A DNA stretch of 64,000 nucleotides from Planctomycetota bacterium (GCA_029259605.1 JAJDEV010000115.1:20596-84595), one strand, 5' to 3'; positions 41,707-52,382 are shown, numbered from the stretch's first letter. The notes: generated from the letters alone by a model not told the origin. Numbers and translations: made by a program.

Positions 41707-44625
41707 ATGAACGACACCAGCGGAATCCCGCACGCGCAGGAGCCCGCCGGGGATGCCAAGCCATCGCCCGCCGGCGAGCAGCCGGGCGATCGCATCGATG
41801 GCTACACGCTCGTCGAGGAGATCGGCGCGGGTGGCATGGGCACCGTGTGGCTCGCCGAGCAGGAGCAGCCCGTTCAGCGTCAGGTCGCGCTGAAGATCAT
41901 CAAGCTCGGGATGGACACGCGGCAGGTGGTCGCGCGCTTCGAGGCCGAGCGGCAGGCGCTCGCGTTGATGGATCATCCTTCGATCGCGAAGGTGTACGAC
42001 GCCGGGGTGACGGAGACGGGGCGGCCGTACTTTGTGATGGAGCTCGTGCGGGGGGCGCCGATCACGGAGCTCTGCGATGACGAGGGGCTGCCGACGGCGG
42101 AGCGGCTCGCGCTCTTTCGGCAGGTCTGTTTGGCGGTGCAGCACGCGCACCAGAAGGGGATCCTGCACCGTGACCTGAAGCCGTCGAACATCCTGGTCAC
42201 GAGCGTCGATGGGGTGCCGCAGCCGAAGGTGATCGACTTCGGGATCGCGAAGGCGATCGAGAAGCCGCTCACCGATTCGAGCCTCGCGACCGAGGCCTTT
42301 CAGGTCATGGGCACGCCCGAGTACATGCCGCCCGAGCAGGCTGCGGGTCAGGACGTCGACACGCGCGCGGATGTCTATTCGCTCGGCGTCGTGCTGTACG
42401 AGCTCCTGACCGGCGCGCCTCCGTTCACGCGCACGACCAGCGGGCTCGACGACCTGGGGAACTTGCTGCGGCAGATCCACCACGTGACTCCGCCCAAGCC
42501 TTCGACGCGGGTGAGCGAACTCGGGGAAGCGCTGCCGGGGGTCGCCCGGATGCACGGCGTGCAGCGCGGCACGTTCACGCGCTCGCTGCGCGGCGACCTC
42601 GACTGGATCGTGATGAAGGCGCTCGAGAAGGATCGCGAGCGGCGTTACGCGACGGCGCTCGAGTTGGCGGAGGACATCGGGCGGCATCTGGCGAACGAGC
42701 CGGTCGTCGCGTCGCCGCCCAGCACGACCTACCGCGTGCGCAAGTTCGTGCGTCGCAACCGGCTGACGGTCGGTGCGGGCGCGGTGGTGCTCGCGACGCT
42801 CGTCGTCGCCACGATCGGGCTCGGCTTGTTGTACTCGCGCTCGCTCGCCGCCGAGGCGCGGGCGACGCGGCAGGCCGAGACGTCGCGGCAAGCGTTGGGC
42901 TTCATGACCGGGATGTTCGAGGTCTCGGACCCGAGCGAGGCGCGGGGCGAGACTGTGACCGCGCGCGAGATCTTGGATCGTGGTGCGGAGCGCATCGATC
43001 GCGAGCTGGCCGATCAACCGGAGATCCGAGCGACGCTGGCGGCGACGATGGCGAACGTCTACCGCGGACTTGGGCTCTACGACCGGGCCGAACAGCTGAT
43101 GGGTTCGGCCGCGCGCATTCGGAGCGAGCTCTTCGGCGAGGAAGATCCCGAAGCGCTGCGCTTGTCCGCCGGGATCGCGGCCCTGTGGACGCGCCAGTCG
43201 CGCTTCGACGAGTCGGAGAAGTTGCTGCGCGAGACGCTCGAGCGGCAACAGCGTGTGCTCGGACCCGATCACATCGACGCGCTCGACACGCGCTTGTCGC
43301 TGAGCTCGGTGCTCGAGCTGCGTAGCGAGTTCGACGAGGCCGAGGCGCTCGCGCGCGAGGTCCTGGAGGCTGTGCGCCGCACCCTCGGCGAGGATCACGA
43401 GCTCGCGCTCCTCGCCCAGAACCGGCTGGGGCTCGCTTGCGAGGCGGCCGGCCGCTTCGACGAGGCCGAGACGCAGTTCCTCAACGGACTCGAGGTGCGC
43501 CGGCGCACGCTCGGTGGCGATCATCCCGAGACGCTCGTCACGATCACCAACCTCGGCGAGCTCTACATGCACATGGGGCGCTTCGAGGAAGCGGAGGCGC
43601 AGTTCGTGGAAGCGCAGGAAACGGCGCGCCGCGTCTTCGGCGACGAACACCCGCGCTTCCTCGCGCACCGGTCCAAGCTCGGTCTGCTCTACGGCGAGCA
43701 GAAACGCTACGAAGAGTGCGAGGCGCTCTATCGCGAGGTCATCGAGATCCAGCGCAGGACGCTCGGCGACGAGCACATCGACACCCTGCTGTCGCTCAGC
43801 ACGCTGGGCGTCGCGCTGTCGAATCAGGAGCGCTTCGACGAGGCCGAGCAGTGCTACCTCGAAGCGCTCGAGGGTCTGCGCCACCAATTGGGAGAGCGCA
43901 GCGAGCACACGCTCAGCGTCACCGGGAACATCGCGATCCTCTATCTGGAGACGGGCCGGCTCGACGAAGCGGAGGAGTGGGCGGCGAAGACCTACGAAGG
44001 GTCGCAGGCGCTCTACGGCGAGGATCACCCGCACACGATCCTGCGCCTCGAGAACCTCGCCAACGTCACGTACAAGCAAGGCGACGAGGCCGGTGCGGCG
44101 GAGATCCTCGAACAAGTCCTCGAGGGCCGGCGGCGCGGCCTCGGCAACGAACATCCCGCGGTCACGCGCACCCTGGTCAACCTCTCGGTCGTGCTCGGAT
44201 CGATCGGAGACAAGGACGGCGCGCGTGCTGTCCGCGAGGAGCTGCTCGAACGCACCCTCGCCGGCTTGGGTTTCGACTACGCGACCGTCGCCGAAGAGCT
44301 CGAAGACCTGGCCCGCGACCTCATTCGTGGCACCGAGTACGAGCACGCCGCGGACTGCCTGGCCGAGGTCCTGCGCATCCGCCGCGAGGCCCTCGGCCCG
44401 GACGACCCGCTGACGCTCGTGACGATGCGCGACAGTCTGCAGATCGCGATCCACCTCGACCGCTGGGAGGACGCGGAGGCGCTAGCACGCGAAAGCTACG
44501 AGGCGCACGTGCGCGTCTTTGGCGCGGCGGACTCGCGGACTTCGCAGTGCCTGCACCTGATCGTCGCGGGGTACGAGCAGCTGGGGGACGAGGCGCAGGC
44601 CGAGGCGTGGCGCGCGAAGCTGTAG
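41707..44625 (+). CDS. Membrane Ser/Thr protein kinase with C-terminal TPR repeats
   Basis: 972 aa from the ATG at 41707. The kinase domain (~30-310) shows [34 protein letters not shown] and IDFGIAKAI, then [11 protein letters not shown] membrane helix follows ([19 protein letters not shown], ~358-378). From ~410 to the end there are about a dozen tetratricopeptide units of the Kinesin-light-chain type, with '[11 protein letters not shown]' and '[11 protein letters not shown]' signatures every ~42 residues. TPRs face away from the kinase across the membrane if the helix spans. This Pkn-TPR form is very common in Planctomycetota. It ends 10 bp before a 224-bp family A element and converges on the kinase-TolB gene. 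Confidence 0.92.
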   Translation: MNDTSGIPHAQEPAGDAKPSPAGEQPGDRIDGYTLVEEIGAGGMGTVWLAEQEQPVQRQVALKIIKLGMDTRQVVARFEAERQALALMDHPSIAKVYDAGVTETGRPYFVMELVRGAPITELCDDEGLPTAERLALFRQVCLAVQHAHQKGILHRDLKPSNILVTSVDGVPQPKVIDFGIAKAIEKPLTDSSLATEAFQVMGTPEYMPPEQAAGQDVDTRADVYSLGVVLYELLTGAPPFTRTTSGLDDLGNLLRQIHHVTPPKPSTRVSELGEALPGVARMHGVQRGTFTRSLRGDLDWIVMKALEKDRERRYATALELAEDIGRHLANEPVVASPPSTTYRVRKFVRRNRLTVGAGAVVLATLVVATIGLGLLYSRSLAAEARATRQAETSRQALGFMTGMFEVSDPSEARGETVTAREILDRGAERIDRELADQPEIRATLAATMANVYRGLGLYDRAEQLMGSAARIRSELFGEEDPEALRLSAGIAALWTRQSRFDESEKLLRETLERQQRVLGPDHIDALDTRLSLSSVLELRSEFDEAEALAREVLEAVRRTLGEDHELALLAQNRLGLACEAAGRFDEAETQFLNGLEVRRRTLGGDHPETLVTITNLGELYMHMGRFEEAEAQFVEAQETARRVFGDEHPRFLAHRSKLGLLYGEQKRYEECEALYREVIEIQRRTLGDEHIDTLLSLSTLGVALSNQERFDEAEQCYLEALEGLRHQLGERSEHTLSVTGNIAILYLETGRLDEAEEWAAKTYEGSQALYGEDHPHTILRLENLANVTYKQGDEAGAAEILEQVLEGRRRGLGNEHPAVTRTLVNLSVVLGSIGDKDGARAVREELLERTLAGLGFDYATVAEELEDLARDLIRGTEYEHAADCLAEVLRIRREALGPDDPLTLVTMRDSLQIAIHLDRWEDAEALARESYEAHVRVFGAADSRTSQCLHLIVAGYEQLGDEAQAEAWRAKL

Positions 44626-44635
44626 GACGTGGTGA

Positions 44636-44859
44636 ATACGGAGTCGCACACCACACGCAATGATCCCGTCGACAGGTGCCGCACCAACTTACGAGTCGGC
44701 GGATGCTCGAGGAGCGAGGGTCGCTACCAGGTCCTGGCGGACGATCCAGAACGCAACCGCCATGTGGCCCGGATCGTTCGCGATCGCGCGGTGAGCGAAG
44801 CTTGCGGCTGGTGCGGTACGTTTCGGCGGAGTTCTTGCGGGTGGTGTGCGACTCGGTAT
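44636..44859. mobile_element. Family A non-autonomous element (MITE/REP-like), copy 1, 224 bp
   Basis: The ends are imperfect 25-nt inverted repeats (left ATACGGAGTCGCACACC..., right ending GGTGTGCGACTCGGTAT; two mismatches). They are nested with a second inner inverted repeat (GTGCCGCACCAAC / TGGTGCGGTACG). Between them, on the minus strand, about 33 codons read HRAIANDPGHMAVAFWIVRQ, matching the C-terminus of the RAYT transposase at 60061-61089. It is therefore a deletion derivative that kept only the ends and the transposase 3' end. It sits between convergent genes; its right end is 6 nt from the stop codon of the kinase-TolB gene. No target duplication is seen. Confidence 0.85.
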
Positions 44860-44865
44860 CGCACG

Positions 44866-47511
44866 CTACTCCCTGAACACATCGAGCACCACGTGCAAGC
44901 TGTCCCACTTCGGCTCCTCGATCTTCCGCACGCCGAGGACACGCTCGCCCTCGAGCGTCTCGACCATCTTCAGCGAGTTCCACTTCCCCCAAGCCTGCAA
45001 GAGCCGCGCGTCGCCCGCTCGGTCCGGCCCGTTTGATAGGTCCACTTCGACCAGGCCGTCGGAGGTCAGGTAGAAGAGCCGTGAGCCGTCCTTCGACCAG
45101 TGTGGCCGGGTTCCGCCGGAGCGGGAGACTTGCCAGCGGCCGACGCCTTCGGGGAACGGGCGGACGTAGACCTCGCGGGTTTCGCTCTCGTCGGATTCGT
45201 AGGTGAGCCAGGTGCCGTCGGCGGAGAGGGACGCGAAGAGTTCGTTGTAGGGGCCGGTGAGGATCGGGCGGGGGTCGCCGGCGCGGCCGTTGGCGTCGAG
45301 GGGGAGGGCCAGGACGTCCGTGCGGTTGGAGGAGTCGGCTGCGTAGTAGACGAGGAGCTTGCCGTCCGGCGTGGCGCAGCTGGGGTAGAGGTCGTGCTCG
45401 GAGGCGAGCAAGAGCTGCGGGGCGTCGCTGCCGTCCGCGCGCTGCCAGTAGAGATCGAAGGTGCCGCTCTTGTTGTAGGGGAAGATCACGCGCTCGCCGT
45501 CCGCGCTCCACATCGGGTCGTTCGTGTCCCACCCGCCGGTGATCAGTCGCGTCGACGCGCCGCGGCGCAGGTCGTAGACCGTCAGGAAGTCGTTCCCGCC
45601 CCCGGTCGAGACCGCGATGCGTGTTCCATCGGGCGAGACCACGGGGACGAAGTACTCGGCCGGCGGGAGGTGGATCGGCTCGCTCTCCGTTCCGTCCGCG
45701 TCCAGCAACACGAGCTCGTTGTAGGTGTCCTCGGGACCGCCGGGCAGATACACCAGCGTCCCGTTCGCCGAGATGGCGTACTGCGCGCTGCCGTTCATGT
45801 CGGACGTCACCAGGTCGTCGACGACCTCGAAGGGCGCGCCCGACACCTGTCCCGACGCCGGATCGAAGACGACGGCGTGGAGCCCGCCGGCGCGGCCGAA
45901 CAAGAGGTGCCCGCTCGTCGCGTAGCGCGGCGCGGCGCCCCCGCGGAGGACGGTCTCGACGGCGCCGGTCGCGAGCGAGATCTTGACGATGTCCGCCTCG
46001 TCGTAGCTCTTGGTGGTCGACCGGCTGAGCGTCGCGAGGACGGCGTCGTCCCCGGGGAGGAACGACGGCGCGCGATAGCTCTTCTCGCCCTTCGTCCAAT
46101 CGGGGGGCGCGACGGGTTCGGGCTCGCCGCCGTCCTCGGGAACCACGCAGAGGCCCCCGCTGATGCCGAGGGTGAAGACGATCGTGCCCTTCCTCGACCA
46201 GTCGCCCCCGCGACAGTTGTCCGGCACGTCGCAGAGGTCGAGCACGGCGCCGCCGGTCCGCGGGATCTTGCGCAGCTTGCCCGCTTCGGGGTCGAAGAAC
46301 GCGATCCACTCGGCGTCCGGCGAGAAGAACGGAGCCTCCGCGTGATCGGTTCCAGGGAGAGCGACGCACCGGAAGCTGCCCAGGTCGCGCACGTAGAGCT
46401 GCGTGACCTCCGTGTCCTCGACGAAGCCGCAGAAGACCACCCACCGTCCGTCGTCGCTGACGTCGAGCGCGAAGTTCCCGGGGGTGAACACCTTCGTTCC
46501 GGGCGGCAGCTCGAGCGCGACGCGGCGCGTGGGTTCGTTCGCGGGGGGCGGCGACGACTCGACGCCGAAGGCGAGCCAGGTCGCGATCGCGCCCGCAGCC
46601 GCGGCCACGCCCCAGGCGAGCTTCGCGCCCGAGCCCGCGGCCGCCGCCGGTTCGCCTCCCTCCTCGCGTTGCGCGAAGGCGTCCGCCAGCTCGAGGCGCG
46701 CGTCGCCGACGTCGCGCAGGCGCTCGTGCGGGTCCTTGACCAGGCAGCGCTCCATCAGGCGCCGCACGCGAGCGGGAACTCCCGCGGGGAGCGCCGTCCA
46801 ATCGGGCTCGCGCTCGAGGACGCCGGCGAGCACGTCGCTCAGCGACTCGCCGTCGAACGCGCGCTTCGCGGTCAGGCACTCGAACAGCACGCAGCCGAAG
46901 GCCCAGTTGTCGACGCGCCGGTCGATCGGCTTGCCGCGCGCTTGCTCGGGCGCCATGTACGTCGGCGTCCCGAGCAGGCGTCCGGCTTCGGTCGCCAGGA
47001 CGCTGTCCGTGCTCGAGCCGTCCGTGCCGGGCACGGCGGGTTTCGCCAAGCCGAAGTCGAGCACCTTGACCTTCCCCTCCGGCGTGAGGCGCACGTTGGC
47101 CGGTTTCAGATCGCGGTGAATGATCCCCGCCTCGTGCGCCGCCTCCAGCCCCTCGGCGATCTGACGCGCGACGTCGATCGCCTCGCGCACGGGCAGCGGA
47201 CCGCGCGCGAGCCGATCCTCGAGCGACTCGCCCTCGACGAGCTCGAGCACGAGGAAGCAGGTGTCGTCGACCTGGTCGACGCCGAAGATCTGCGCGACGT
47301 TCGGATGGTTCAGCGAGGCGAGCGTGCGCGCCTCGCGCTCGAACCGCCGCAGCCGCTCCTCGTCCTCGGCGAAGTGCTCCGGCAGCACCTTGATCGCGAC
47401 GTCGCGCTGCAGCCGCGGATCGCGCGCCCGGTAGACCTCACCCATGGCGCCGGCGCCGAGCGGCCCGAGGATCTCGTAGAGCGACAGCTTCTGGCCGGAA
47501 GTGAGAGTCAT
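44866..47511 (-). CDS. Membrane Ser/Thr protein kinase with C-terminal TolB/WD40-like propeller
   Basis: 881 aa from the ATG at 47511. The kinase domain (~10-270) has LGPLGAGAMGEVYRARD, VAIKVLPEHF, HRDLKPANVRL, LDFGLAKP and GTPTYMAPEQARG. A membrane helix lies at ~313-333 (LAWGVAAAAGAIATWLAFGV). The C-terminal ~520 residues are a six-bladed TolB/WD40-type propeller with repeated 'SPDGTRIAVSTGG', 'SADGTWLTYESDE' and 'SKDGSRLFYLTSDG' blade ends. The layout is a cytoplasmic kinase with a periplasmic or ligand-binding propeller. It is flanked on both sides by 224-bp family A elements: one 6 nt after its stop and one 22 nt before its start, possibly affecting its promoter. Confidence 0.92.
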   Translation of the reverse strand: MTLTSGQKLSLYEILGPLGAGAMGEVYRARDPRLQRDVAIKVLPEHFAEDEERLRRFEREARTLASLNHPNVAQIFGVDQVDDTCFLVLELVEGESLEDRLARGPLPVREAIDVARQIAEGLEAAHEAGIIHRDLKPANVRLTPEGKVKVLDFGLAKPAVPGTDGSSTDSVLATEAGRLLGTPTYMAPEQARGKPIDRRVDNWAFGCVLFECLTAKRAFDGESLSDVLAGVLEREPDWTALPAGVPARVRRLMERCLVKDPHERLRDVGDARLELADAFAQREEGGEPAAAAGSGAKLAWGVAAAAGAIATWLAFGVESSPPPANEPTRRVALELPPGTKVFTPGNFALDVSDDGRWVVFCGFVEDTEVTQLYVRDLGSFRCVALPGTDHAEAPFFSPDAEWIAFFDPEAGKLRKIPRTGGAVLDLCDVPDNCRGGDWSRKGTIVFTLGISGGLCVVPEDGGEPEPVAPPDWTKGEKSYRAPSFLPGDDAVLATLSRSTTKSYDEADIVKISLATGAVETVLRGGAAPRYATSGHLLFGRAGGLHAVVFDPASGQVSGAPFEVVDDLVTSDMNGSAQYAISANGTLVYLPGGPEDTYNELVLLDADGTESEPIHLPPAEYFVPVVSPDGTRIAVSTGGGNDFLTVYDLRRGASTRLITGGWDTNDPMWSADGERVIFPYNKSGTFDLYWQRADGSDAPQLLLASEHDLYPSCATPDGKLLVYYAADSSNRTDVLALPLDANGRAGDPRPILTGPYNELFASLSADGTWLTYESDESETREVYVRPFPEGVGRWQVSRSGGTRPHWSKDGSRLFYLTSDGLVEVDLSNGPDRAGDARLLQAWGKWNSLKMVETLEGERVLGVRKIEEPKWDSLHVVLDVFRE

Positions 47512-47533
47512 CCTGGCGCCGAGTCTAGGGTGA

Positions 47534-47757
47534 ATACGGAGTCGCACACCACCCGCAATTGTCCCGTCGACAGGTGCCGCACCAACTTGCGAGTCCGCGG
47601 ATGCTCGAGGAGCGAGTGTCACCACCAGGTCCTGGCGGACGATCCAGAACGCGACCGCCGTGTGACCCGGCTCGTCCTCGATCGCGCGGTGAGCGAGCCT
47701 TGCGGCTGGTGCGGTACGTCTCGCCGGAGTTCTTGCGGGTGGTGTGCGACTCGGTAT
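47534..47757. mobile_element. Family A non-autonomous element (MITE/REP-like), copy 2, 224 bp
   Basis: It has the same length and about 90% identity by eye to copy 1 at 44636-44859, with terminal inverted repeats that match at 24 of 25 positions and the same internal RAYT C-terminal fragment on the minus strand. It lies between the kinase-TolB start (22 nt away) and the stop codon of the RecB-like gene (4 nt from its right end). Both outer flanks start GTGA before ATACGG, as in copy 1. Confidence 0.85.
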
Positions 47758-47761
47758 CGCA

Positions 47762-50700
47762 TTACTCGACGACTCGGCAGGTCTCGCGATACCGGCACAG
47801 TCCGTTCGCCCAGCGGATCTGCTCGGGCGTGCGGCACTCCGGTTCGAACAACGCGGCCGTGCCGACGAGGATGCACGCGCACTTCGCGCGGCTCGTCGCG
47901 ACGTTGAGGCGGTGTGGGTCGTACAGGAACGACATGCCGCGCGGTGCGTCCTGGGCGGTCGAGCTCGTGAGCGAGTAGATGACGACGGGCTGGCCCTGGC
48001 CTTGGAAGCGGTCGACCGTGCCGATGGCGAGGTCGGGCAAGCGCTCGCTCAGCGCCGCGACTTGCGCGTTGTACGGGGCGATCACGAGCAGGTCCTCCGC
48101 GGTCAGCGGATGCGCGACGCCGTCGCTGTCCGTCCACGTCACGCCGGGACGCAAGAGCGCATCGACGACGCGCTCGACCGCGTCGACTTCTTCGTGCGCG
48201 ACGCTCTGGTTGTCCGCGTGCTCGGTCGGCACGAGGAACAACCCCGCGCCCGCGAACGGCGTGTCGCCGGCGAGCGCGTGGTGCGCGCAGCCCGCTTCCG
48301 AACGCAGGCGCCCTTCGTAGAAGACCTCGGACGTGTAGTCGCAGAGGCTCGGCGCGAGGCGGCGCGTCTGTTCGAGGAAGAGCCCGAGGTCGGGCGGCAT
48401 GGTCTGATGCTCGCCGAGCAAGTGGTTGAGCGCTGCGACCTCCGCGCCTTCGGGATGCGCGCCGCGTTGCGGTTGCTGGAGCTGCAGCGGGTCGCCGAGC
48501 AGGATCAGGTTCTTGGTCGCGCGCGCGCAGGCCAGGACGTGGGCGAGCGACATCTGGCCCGCCTCGTCGAGGAAGAGGTAGTCGAGCTGGTCCTCGCAGT
48601 CTTCGGCGGCCCACAACCACGCGACGCCGCCGACGACCTTGCCCTGGTCGAGCGCGGCGAGCGCGCCCTGCTTGTCGACGTGTTCGAGATCGGCGGGCAA
48701 CACCTCCGTCGACTTGGGCCCGCGCGAAGTCGGCTTGTGTGCGGCGGAGAGCGCGACGCCCTCCTCGCGCGCCGCCTCGAGCACACCGTCGAGCAAGTTG
48801 CGGACGACCTTGTGCGACGTGGCGCTGATGCCGACGCGCTTGCCCTCGCTCGCGAGCGCGAGGATCACGCGCGCGCCGGTGTACGTCTTGCCCGAACCGG
48901 GCGGGCCCTGGATCGCGAGCACGCCGCCGTCGAGGTCGCGCGCGACGTCGAGCATCGCGGCCAAATCGTCCGCCGCATCCGGATCGCGCAGCGCCGCGCG
49001 CGCGCCCGTCGTGCGCGGCGCGCGTCGCAGGAGCAGATCGCGACCGGCGCGCAGCTTCGCATCCGGCGCGTCGACTCCGTACTCGGCGACCCAACGTCCG
49101 AACTCGAGCAGCGACTTGTCGAGCGGCTTCGGCGGCACGCGGTCGTACGCGTGCACATGCAGCGGGTGGTACCCGACCGCCGCCTTCGACTTCTTGATCT
49201 CGAGCACGCCGCGCGCCGCGTCGCACGCGTGCACCGTCCCGACCTTGAGCAGCGGATCATCGAGCTCGGCGAACAGGTCGCGCACGTCGTCGCCCGGCTT
49301 GAGCGACAGCTCCTGCGCGGGGAAGCGATAGCGGTGCACCGGCGTGTGCGCCTTCCCCTGCTTGCCGAGGTCCTCGACGAACTCGAGCCACACCGCCGCC
49401 TTGCGGTCCTCGATCAGGTCGTCGACCTCCGCATCGCGCCGCGCGAAGTACTCCCAGAACGCGACCTTGTCCTCGCGCCGGAAGTAGTCGAGCAGGTGCG
49501 CCAGGTGCCAGCGCGCGGCTTCGTCGTCCGTGCGCTCGACCGGATCGTCGGGCAAACCCGCGACGAGCGCGTCGAAGACTTCGGCGACCTCCTTGCTCTT
49601 CTCCTCGGCGGGTTCCGACGCCGAGCCATCCTTGATGGGCGGCCGCTCGAACTCCGCACCGCTCGCCAAGAGCTCCTCGCGCTTCCCCTCGAGCCAACAC
49701 TGCAACGCGATGAGCGAAAGACAATCGTCGCGGTTGTACCCCTCGACGTGCTCGCGATCCTCGCCCGTGATCTCCTCGGGCACGCCCTGCTCGAGCGCGC
49801 ACGCCACGCGCCGCAGCGCAGGCGAGGCCTCCTCGCGCAGCTCGACCTCGCGCGTGTATCCGAAGAACGCCTCGAGCGGTTTGAGCGAGTAGCTCTCGAC
49901 GCTCGCGCGCACGCCCTGGCGCGTGACGGCGTACAGGTCGACGAAGCGCTCGCCGCGGAGCAGCGTGTCGAGCTCGTCCTCGCGCGTCGCGTGGCGCATC
50001 GCGAGGCGGCGGAGCGCGGACGGTTCGTAGGGCGCGTAGTGGTAGATGTGGAGGCCGGGGAACTCGACCTGCCGCGCGAGGACGAAGTCGACGAACGCCT
50101 CGAACGCGCGCTTCTCCTCCCCGCGATCGAGCGCCCACAGCCCGCGGTACTGTTGCGCGCCGTTCGCGTCGACGAACGCGTAGCCGGTCAGGTACTCGAG
50201 CCCGCCGCCCTCGACGTACGGGTTGCCCTCGAAGTCGAGGAAGACATCGCCGGGCGTCGGCGCGGGCAGACGCGCGAGTCCGCGCGCCTCTTCGTGGGCA
50301 AGCAGCTCGGTGACGGGCTGCTGCGTACGCCGACCTTCGAGCTGCACCGCCGCCTGGCCTTGCAGCTTCTCGTAGGTCGCCATGCGCCCGCGCTTGGGCG
50401 CTTCGGCGAGCGGTGCCGGCGCGCTCGCGAAGGCCGCGAGCGTGTCGCACCCCTGCCGCTCGATCTCCGCCGCATGCGCCGAGGGCATCCCGGCGACGAG
50501 CGACAGATGGTCGTCCTCGTGCCGCCGCTCGTCGCAACGCTTCCACCAACGACAGATGTCGCAGTGGGGGACGGGCGCCGGGTAGACCTCGTCGCGCTCT
50601 TCGTCCGCGACGAAGGCCTCGAGCTGCGCGCGCACCAGCCGGTAGTACGCGTGGTAGTCGGCGAAGCGAAACGCCTCCGCGGGGAACCCGTCGCCCGGCT

Positions 50701-51190
50701 TGACGACATGCATGCGCTCGGCCGGCCGACCCTGAACCGTCGCGAGCAGGTCGGCGTAGAGGCAGAGCTGCAACAGCGTGCCGGCGCGCGTCTCCTGCGC
50801 GAGCTTCGTGTCGACGATCTCGTACGACCACGCGCCGAGTTCGCTGGGCTCTTCCACACGCCGCAGGATGTCGGCGTACCCGTGAAAGCGCGCGTCCTCG
50901 AGGTGCGCTTGCACGATGACGTCGACGCCGTTGCGCGCGGCTTGGAGCGTGCGCTCCGTGTTGTCCGCACCCTTGAAGTCGCCGAGATCGACGACGTTCA
51001 AACCCTGCGAGCGCAGGTGCTCGACGTACGCGAGCTCGTGCGCGATGCCGCGCTCACGCAGCAGCTCGAGCGAAGCGTCGTGCCACTGCGGCTTCGCGAG
51101 CTCGCCGGCGCGGACTCGCACGTCGAGTCCCGTGAGGTGCTTGCAGGCGAGGTGGTTGGCGAGGTTTGTGGCGGTGAGGCGAGCGGTCAT
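47762..51190 (-). CDS. TM0106-family RecB-like nuclease fused to UPF1-like superfamily I helicase
   Basis: 1142 aa from the ATG at 51190 (an 18-codon extension is possible). The N-terminal RecB-like nuclease region has LTATNLANHLACKHLTGLD, a catalytic EIVDTKLAQET (D-x-K) and a Cys cluster PHCDICRWWKRC, typical of Fe-S or Zn-binding Cas4-like nucleases. An RNase H-like stretch follows (PGDVFLDFEGNPYVEGGG, ~315). The helicase has Walker A IQGPPGSGKTYTGARVI (~770), LFLDEAGQMSLAHV (motif II), LLGDPLQLQQPQ (motif III), VDRFQGQGQPVVIYSL (motif V) and NVATSRAK (motif VI). Such proteins are thought to act in DNA repair or nucleic-acid degradation. A family A element lies 4 nt after its stop. Confidence 0.9.
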   Translation of the reverse strand: MTARLTATNLANHLACKHLTGLDVRVRAGELAKPQWHDASLELLRERGIAHELAYVEHLRSQGLNVVDLGDFKGADNTERTLQAARNGVDVIVQAHLEDARFHGYADILRRVEEPSELGAWSYEIVDTKLAQETRAGTLLQLCLYADLLATVQGRPAERMHVVKPGDGFPAEAFRFADYHAYYRLVRAQLEAFVADEERDEVYPAPVPHCDICRWWKRCDERRHEDDHLSLVAGMPSAHAAEIERQGCDTLAAFASAPAPLAEAPKRGRMATYEKLQGQAAVQLEGRRTQQPVTELLAHEEARGLARLPAPTPGDVFLDFEGNPYVEGGGLEYLTGYAFVDANGAQQYRGLWALDRGEEKRAFEAFVDFVLARQVEFPGLHIYHYAPYEPSALRRLAMRHATREDELDTLLRGERFVDLYAVTRQGVRASVESYSLKPLEAFFGYTREVELREEASPALRRVACALEQGVPEEITGEDREHVEGYNRDDCLSLIALQCWLEGKREELLASGAEFERPPIKDGSASEPAEEKSKEVAEVFDALVAGLPDDPVERTDDEAARWHLAHLLDYFRREDKVAFWEYFARRDAEVDDLIEDRKAAVWLEFVEDLGKQGKAHTPVHRYRFPAQELSLKPGDDVRDLFAELDDPLLKVGTVHACDAARGVLEIKKSKAAVGYHPLHVHAYDRVPPKPLDKSLLEFGRWVAEYGVDAPDAKLRAGRDLLLRRAPRTTGARAALRDPDAADDLAAMLDVARDLDGGVLAIQGPPGSGKTYTGARVILALASEGKRVGISATSHKVVRNLLDGVLEAAREEGVALSAAHKPTSRGPKSTEVLPADLEHVDKQGALAALDQGKVVGGVAWLWAAEDCEDQLDYLFLDEAGQMSLAHVLACARATKNLILLGDPLQLQQPQRGAHPEGAEVAALNHLLGEHQTMPPDLGLFLEQTRRLAPSLCDYTSEVFYEGRLRSEAGCAHHALAGDTPFAGAGLFLVPTEHADNQSVAHEEVDAVERVVDALLRPGVTWTDSDGVAHPLTAEDLLVIAPYNAQVAALSERLPDLAIGTVDRFQGQGQPVVIYSLTSSTAQDAPRGMSFLYDPHRLNVATSRAKCACILVGTAALFEPECRTPEQIRWANGLCRYRETCRVVE

Positions 51191-51464
51191 GGGGCTTGGC
51201 TTCGGGTCGCCCGGATCGTGCGCGGGAGTCGCGACGGGGCGCACGAACTGTAATCGGAGACGCGCGCCACGGGGGCCGCCGATCGCGAACGAGCGGCGGT
51301 GCCGAACCGCGATGCGGCGAGGCGGCGGCGCGACCGCCGCGCGTCATGCATGCCAGCTCTCTCGTCGGAAGAACACCGGCGTGATTTGGCGAACCCCGAG
51401 CGGTTCCGTCGGGTCCTCGTATCGCCACCCGTTCCCACAGGACACAACGACAAGGAAACCCAAG

Positions 51465-52382
51465 ATGATCGCAAAGTACTTGCTGACCATGGGCCTGGCG
51501 GTGATCCCGCTCGCGCCGATGCGTTGCTCCACGACGGGCGAGGTGGACTACGACGTGAAGCTCTACGTCGACTCGCCGATCGGGAAGCTGGGTGTGGAGG
51601 CCCACGTCGAGTACTCGGGTTCGCAGCCCGAGCGAACGCTCGAGATCCACAACGACTCCGCGGGCCCGATCTGCGGGACTGTCGAGTTCCTGGATGCCGA
51701 CGGTAACGTCATCGATCCGCCGGGAACGATCGCGCTCGAGCTCGCGGAGGGGGAATCGGCCGTGGTCGACGTGCCCGCGGAAGCGACGCATCACAAGCTG
51801 ACGGAAACGGATTGCGATTCAGGAGATGGCGCCCGTCGCGGGAGTCCGAGCCCGGGACGTCCGTTCCAGATGCAGCTGGACACCTACAGCTTCCGGTGGG
51901 GCGCCTCGACGCATGACGTGACCGGGGCGCGCACGAGCAAGGAGGTCCAGCTCGAGATCACGACCGCGAATGGTTCGCTCCACGATGCCAACCTCGTCGC
52001 GGACTTCCTCTTCGCCCACGGCCCGAGCACACCGGTTCCGAGCTGGATGATGCGACGCATCGCGCCCGAGGGGATCGAAGTGCTTCTCTACGTCGAAACG
52101 GCCTACGCGAGCGACGGCGTGCACTTGATGGTCGCCGATCGCGATCGCTTCGCCGAGATGGGCTTGGTCCTGAATGGGACGCCCTACGCGACGCTCGACG
52201 ACGGTTCGCGCTCGACGAGCGGTGCCGGCTGGGACGTCGTGAGCTTCTTCATTCCGAATCATTCCTTCGTATACTCGTGGGTTCCCGGAGCGACCTGGAC
52301 CAACACCTTTCGAGTGACCAACGTCTTCCACGACAAACCCGACGTCGAGTACCGCGGTGATCTCACCTTCGCATCGAACTAG
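51465..52382 (+). CDS. Hypothetical exported protein
   Basis: 305 aa from the ATG at 51465 with AAGGA eight bases upstream. The N-terminus (YLLTMGLAVIPLAPMRC) is a signal peptide ending near Cys 21, perhaps a lipoprotein. The mature part is beta-rich: a first Ig-like domain (VEYSGSQPERTLEIHNDSAG ... AEGESAVVDVPAEATHH) and a second (QLDTYSFRWGASTHDV ... TWTNTFRVTNVF). No enzyme motif is seen. Its stop TAG lies in the CTAG target where a family B element is inserted. Its last 26 bp also overlap the GTG start of the next gene. Confidence 0.65.
   Translation: MIAKYLLTMGLAVIPLAPMRCSTTGEVDYDVKLYVDSPIGKLGVEAHVEYSGSQPERTLEIHNDSAGPICGTVEFLDADGNVIDPPGTIALELAEGESAVVDVPAEATHHKLTETDCDSGDGARRGSPSPGRPFQMQLDTYSFRWGASTHDVTGARTSKEVQLEITTANGSLHDANLVADFLFAHGPSTPVPSWMMRRIAPEGIEVLLYVETAYASDGVHLMVADRDRFAEMGLVLNGTPYATLDDGSRSTSGAGWDVVSFFIPNHSFVYSWVPGATWTNTFRVTNVFHDKPDVEYRGDLTFASN

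Noticed and set aside
41554..44454. Long minus-strand frame opposite the kinase-TPR gene
   Set aside because: Shadow ORF: the plus strand carries unmistakable kinase and TPR motifs.
44636..44859. The 224-bp segment considered as a small RNA gene
   Set aside because: The matching copy at 47534, transposon-like inverted ends and an internal RAYT C-terminal reading fit a mobile element better; an RNA role is not excluded.
45100..51253. Very long plus-strand frames opposite the kinase-TolB and RecB-like genes
   Set aside because: Mirror frames of minus-strand genes with clear catalytic motifs; composition is typical of G+C-rich shadow frames.
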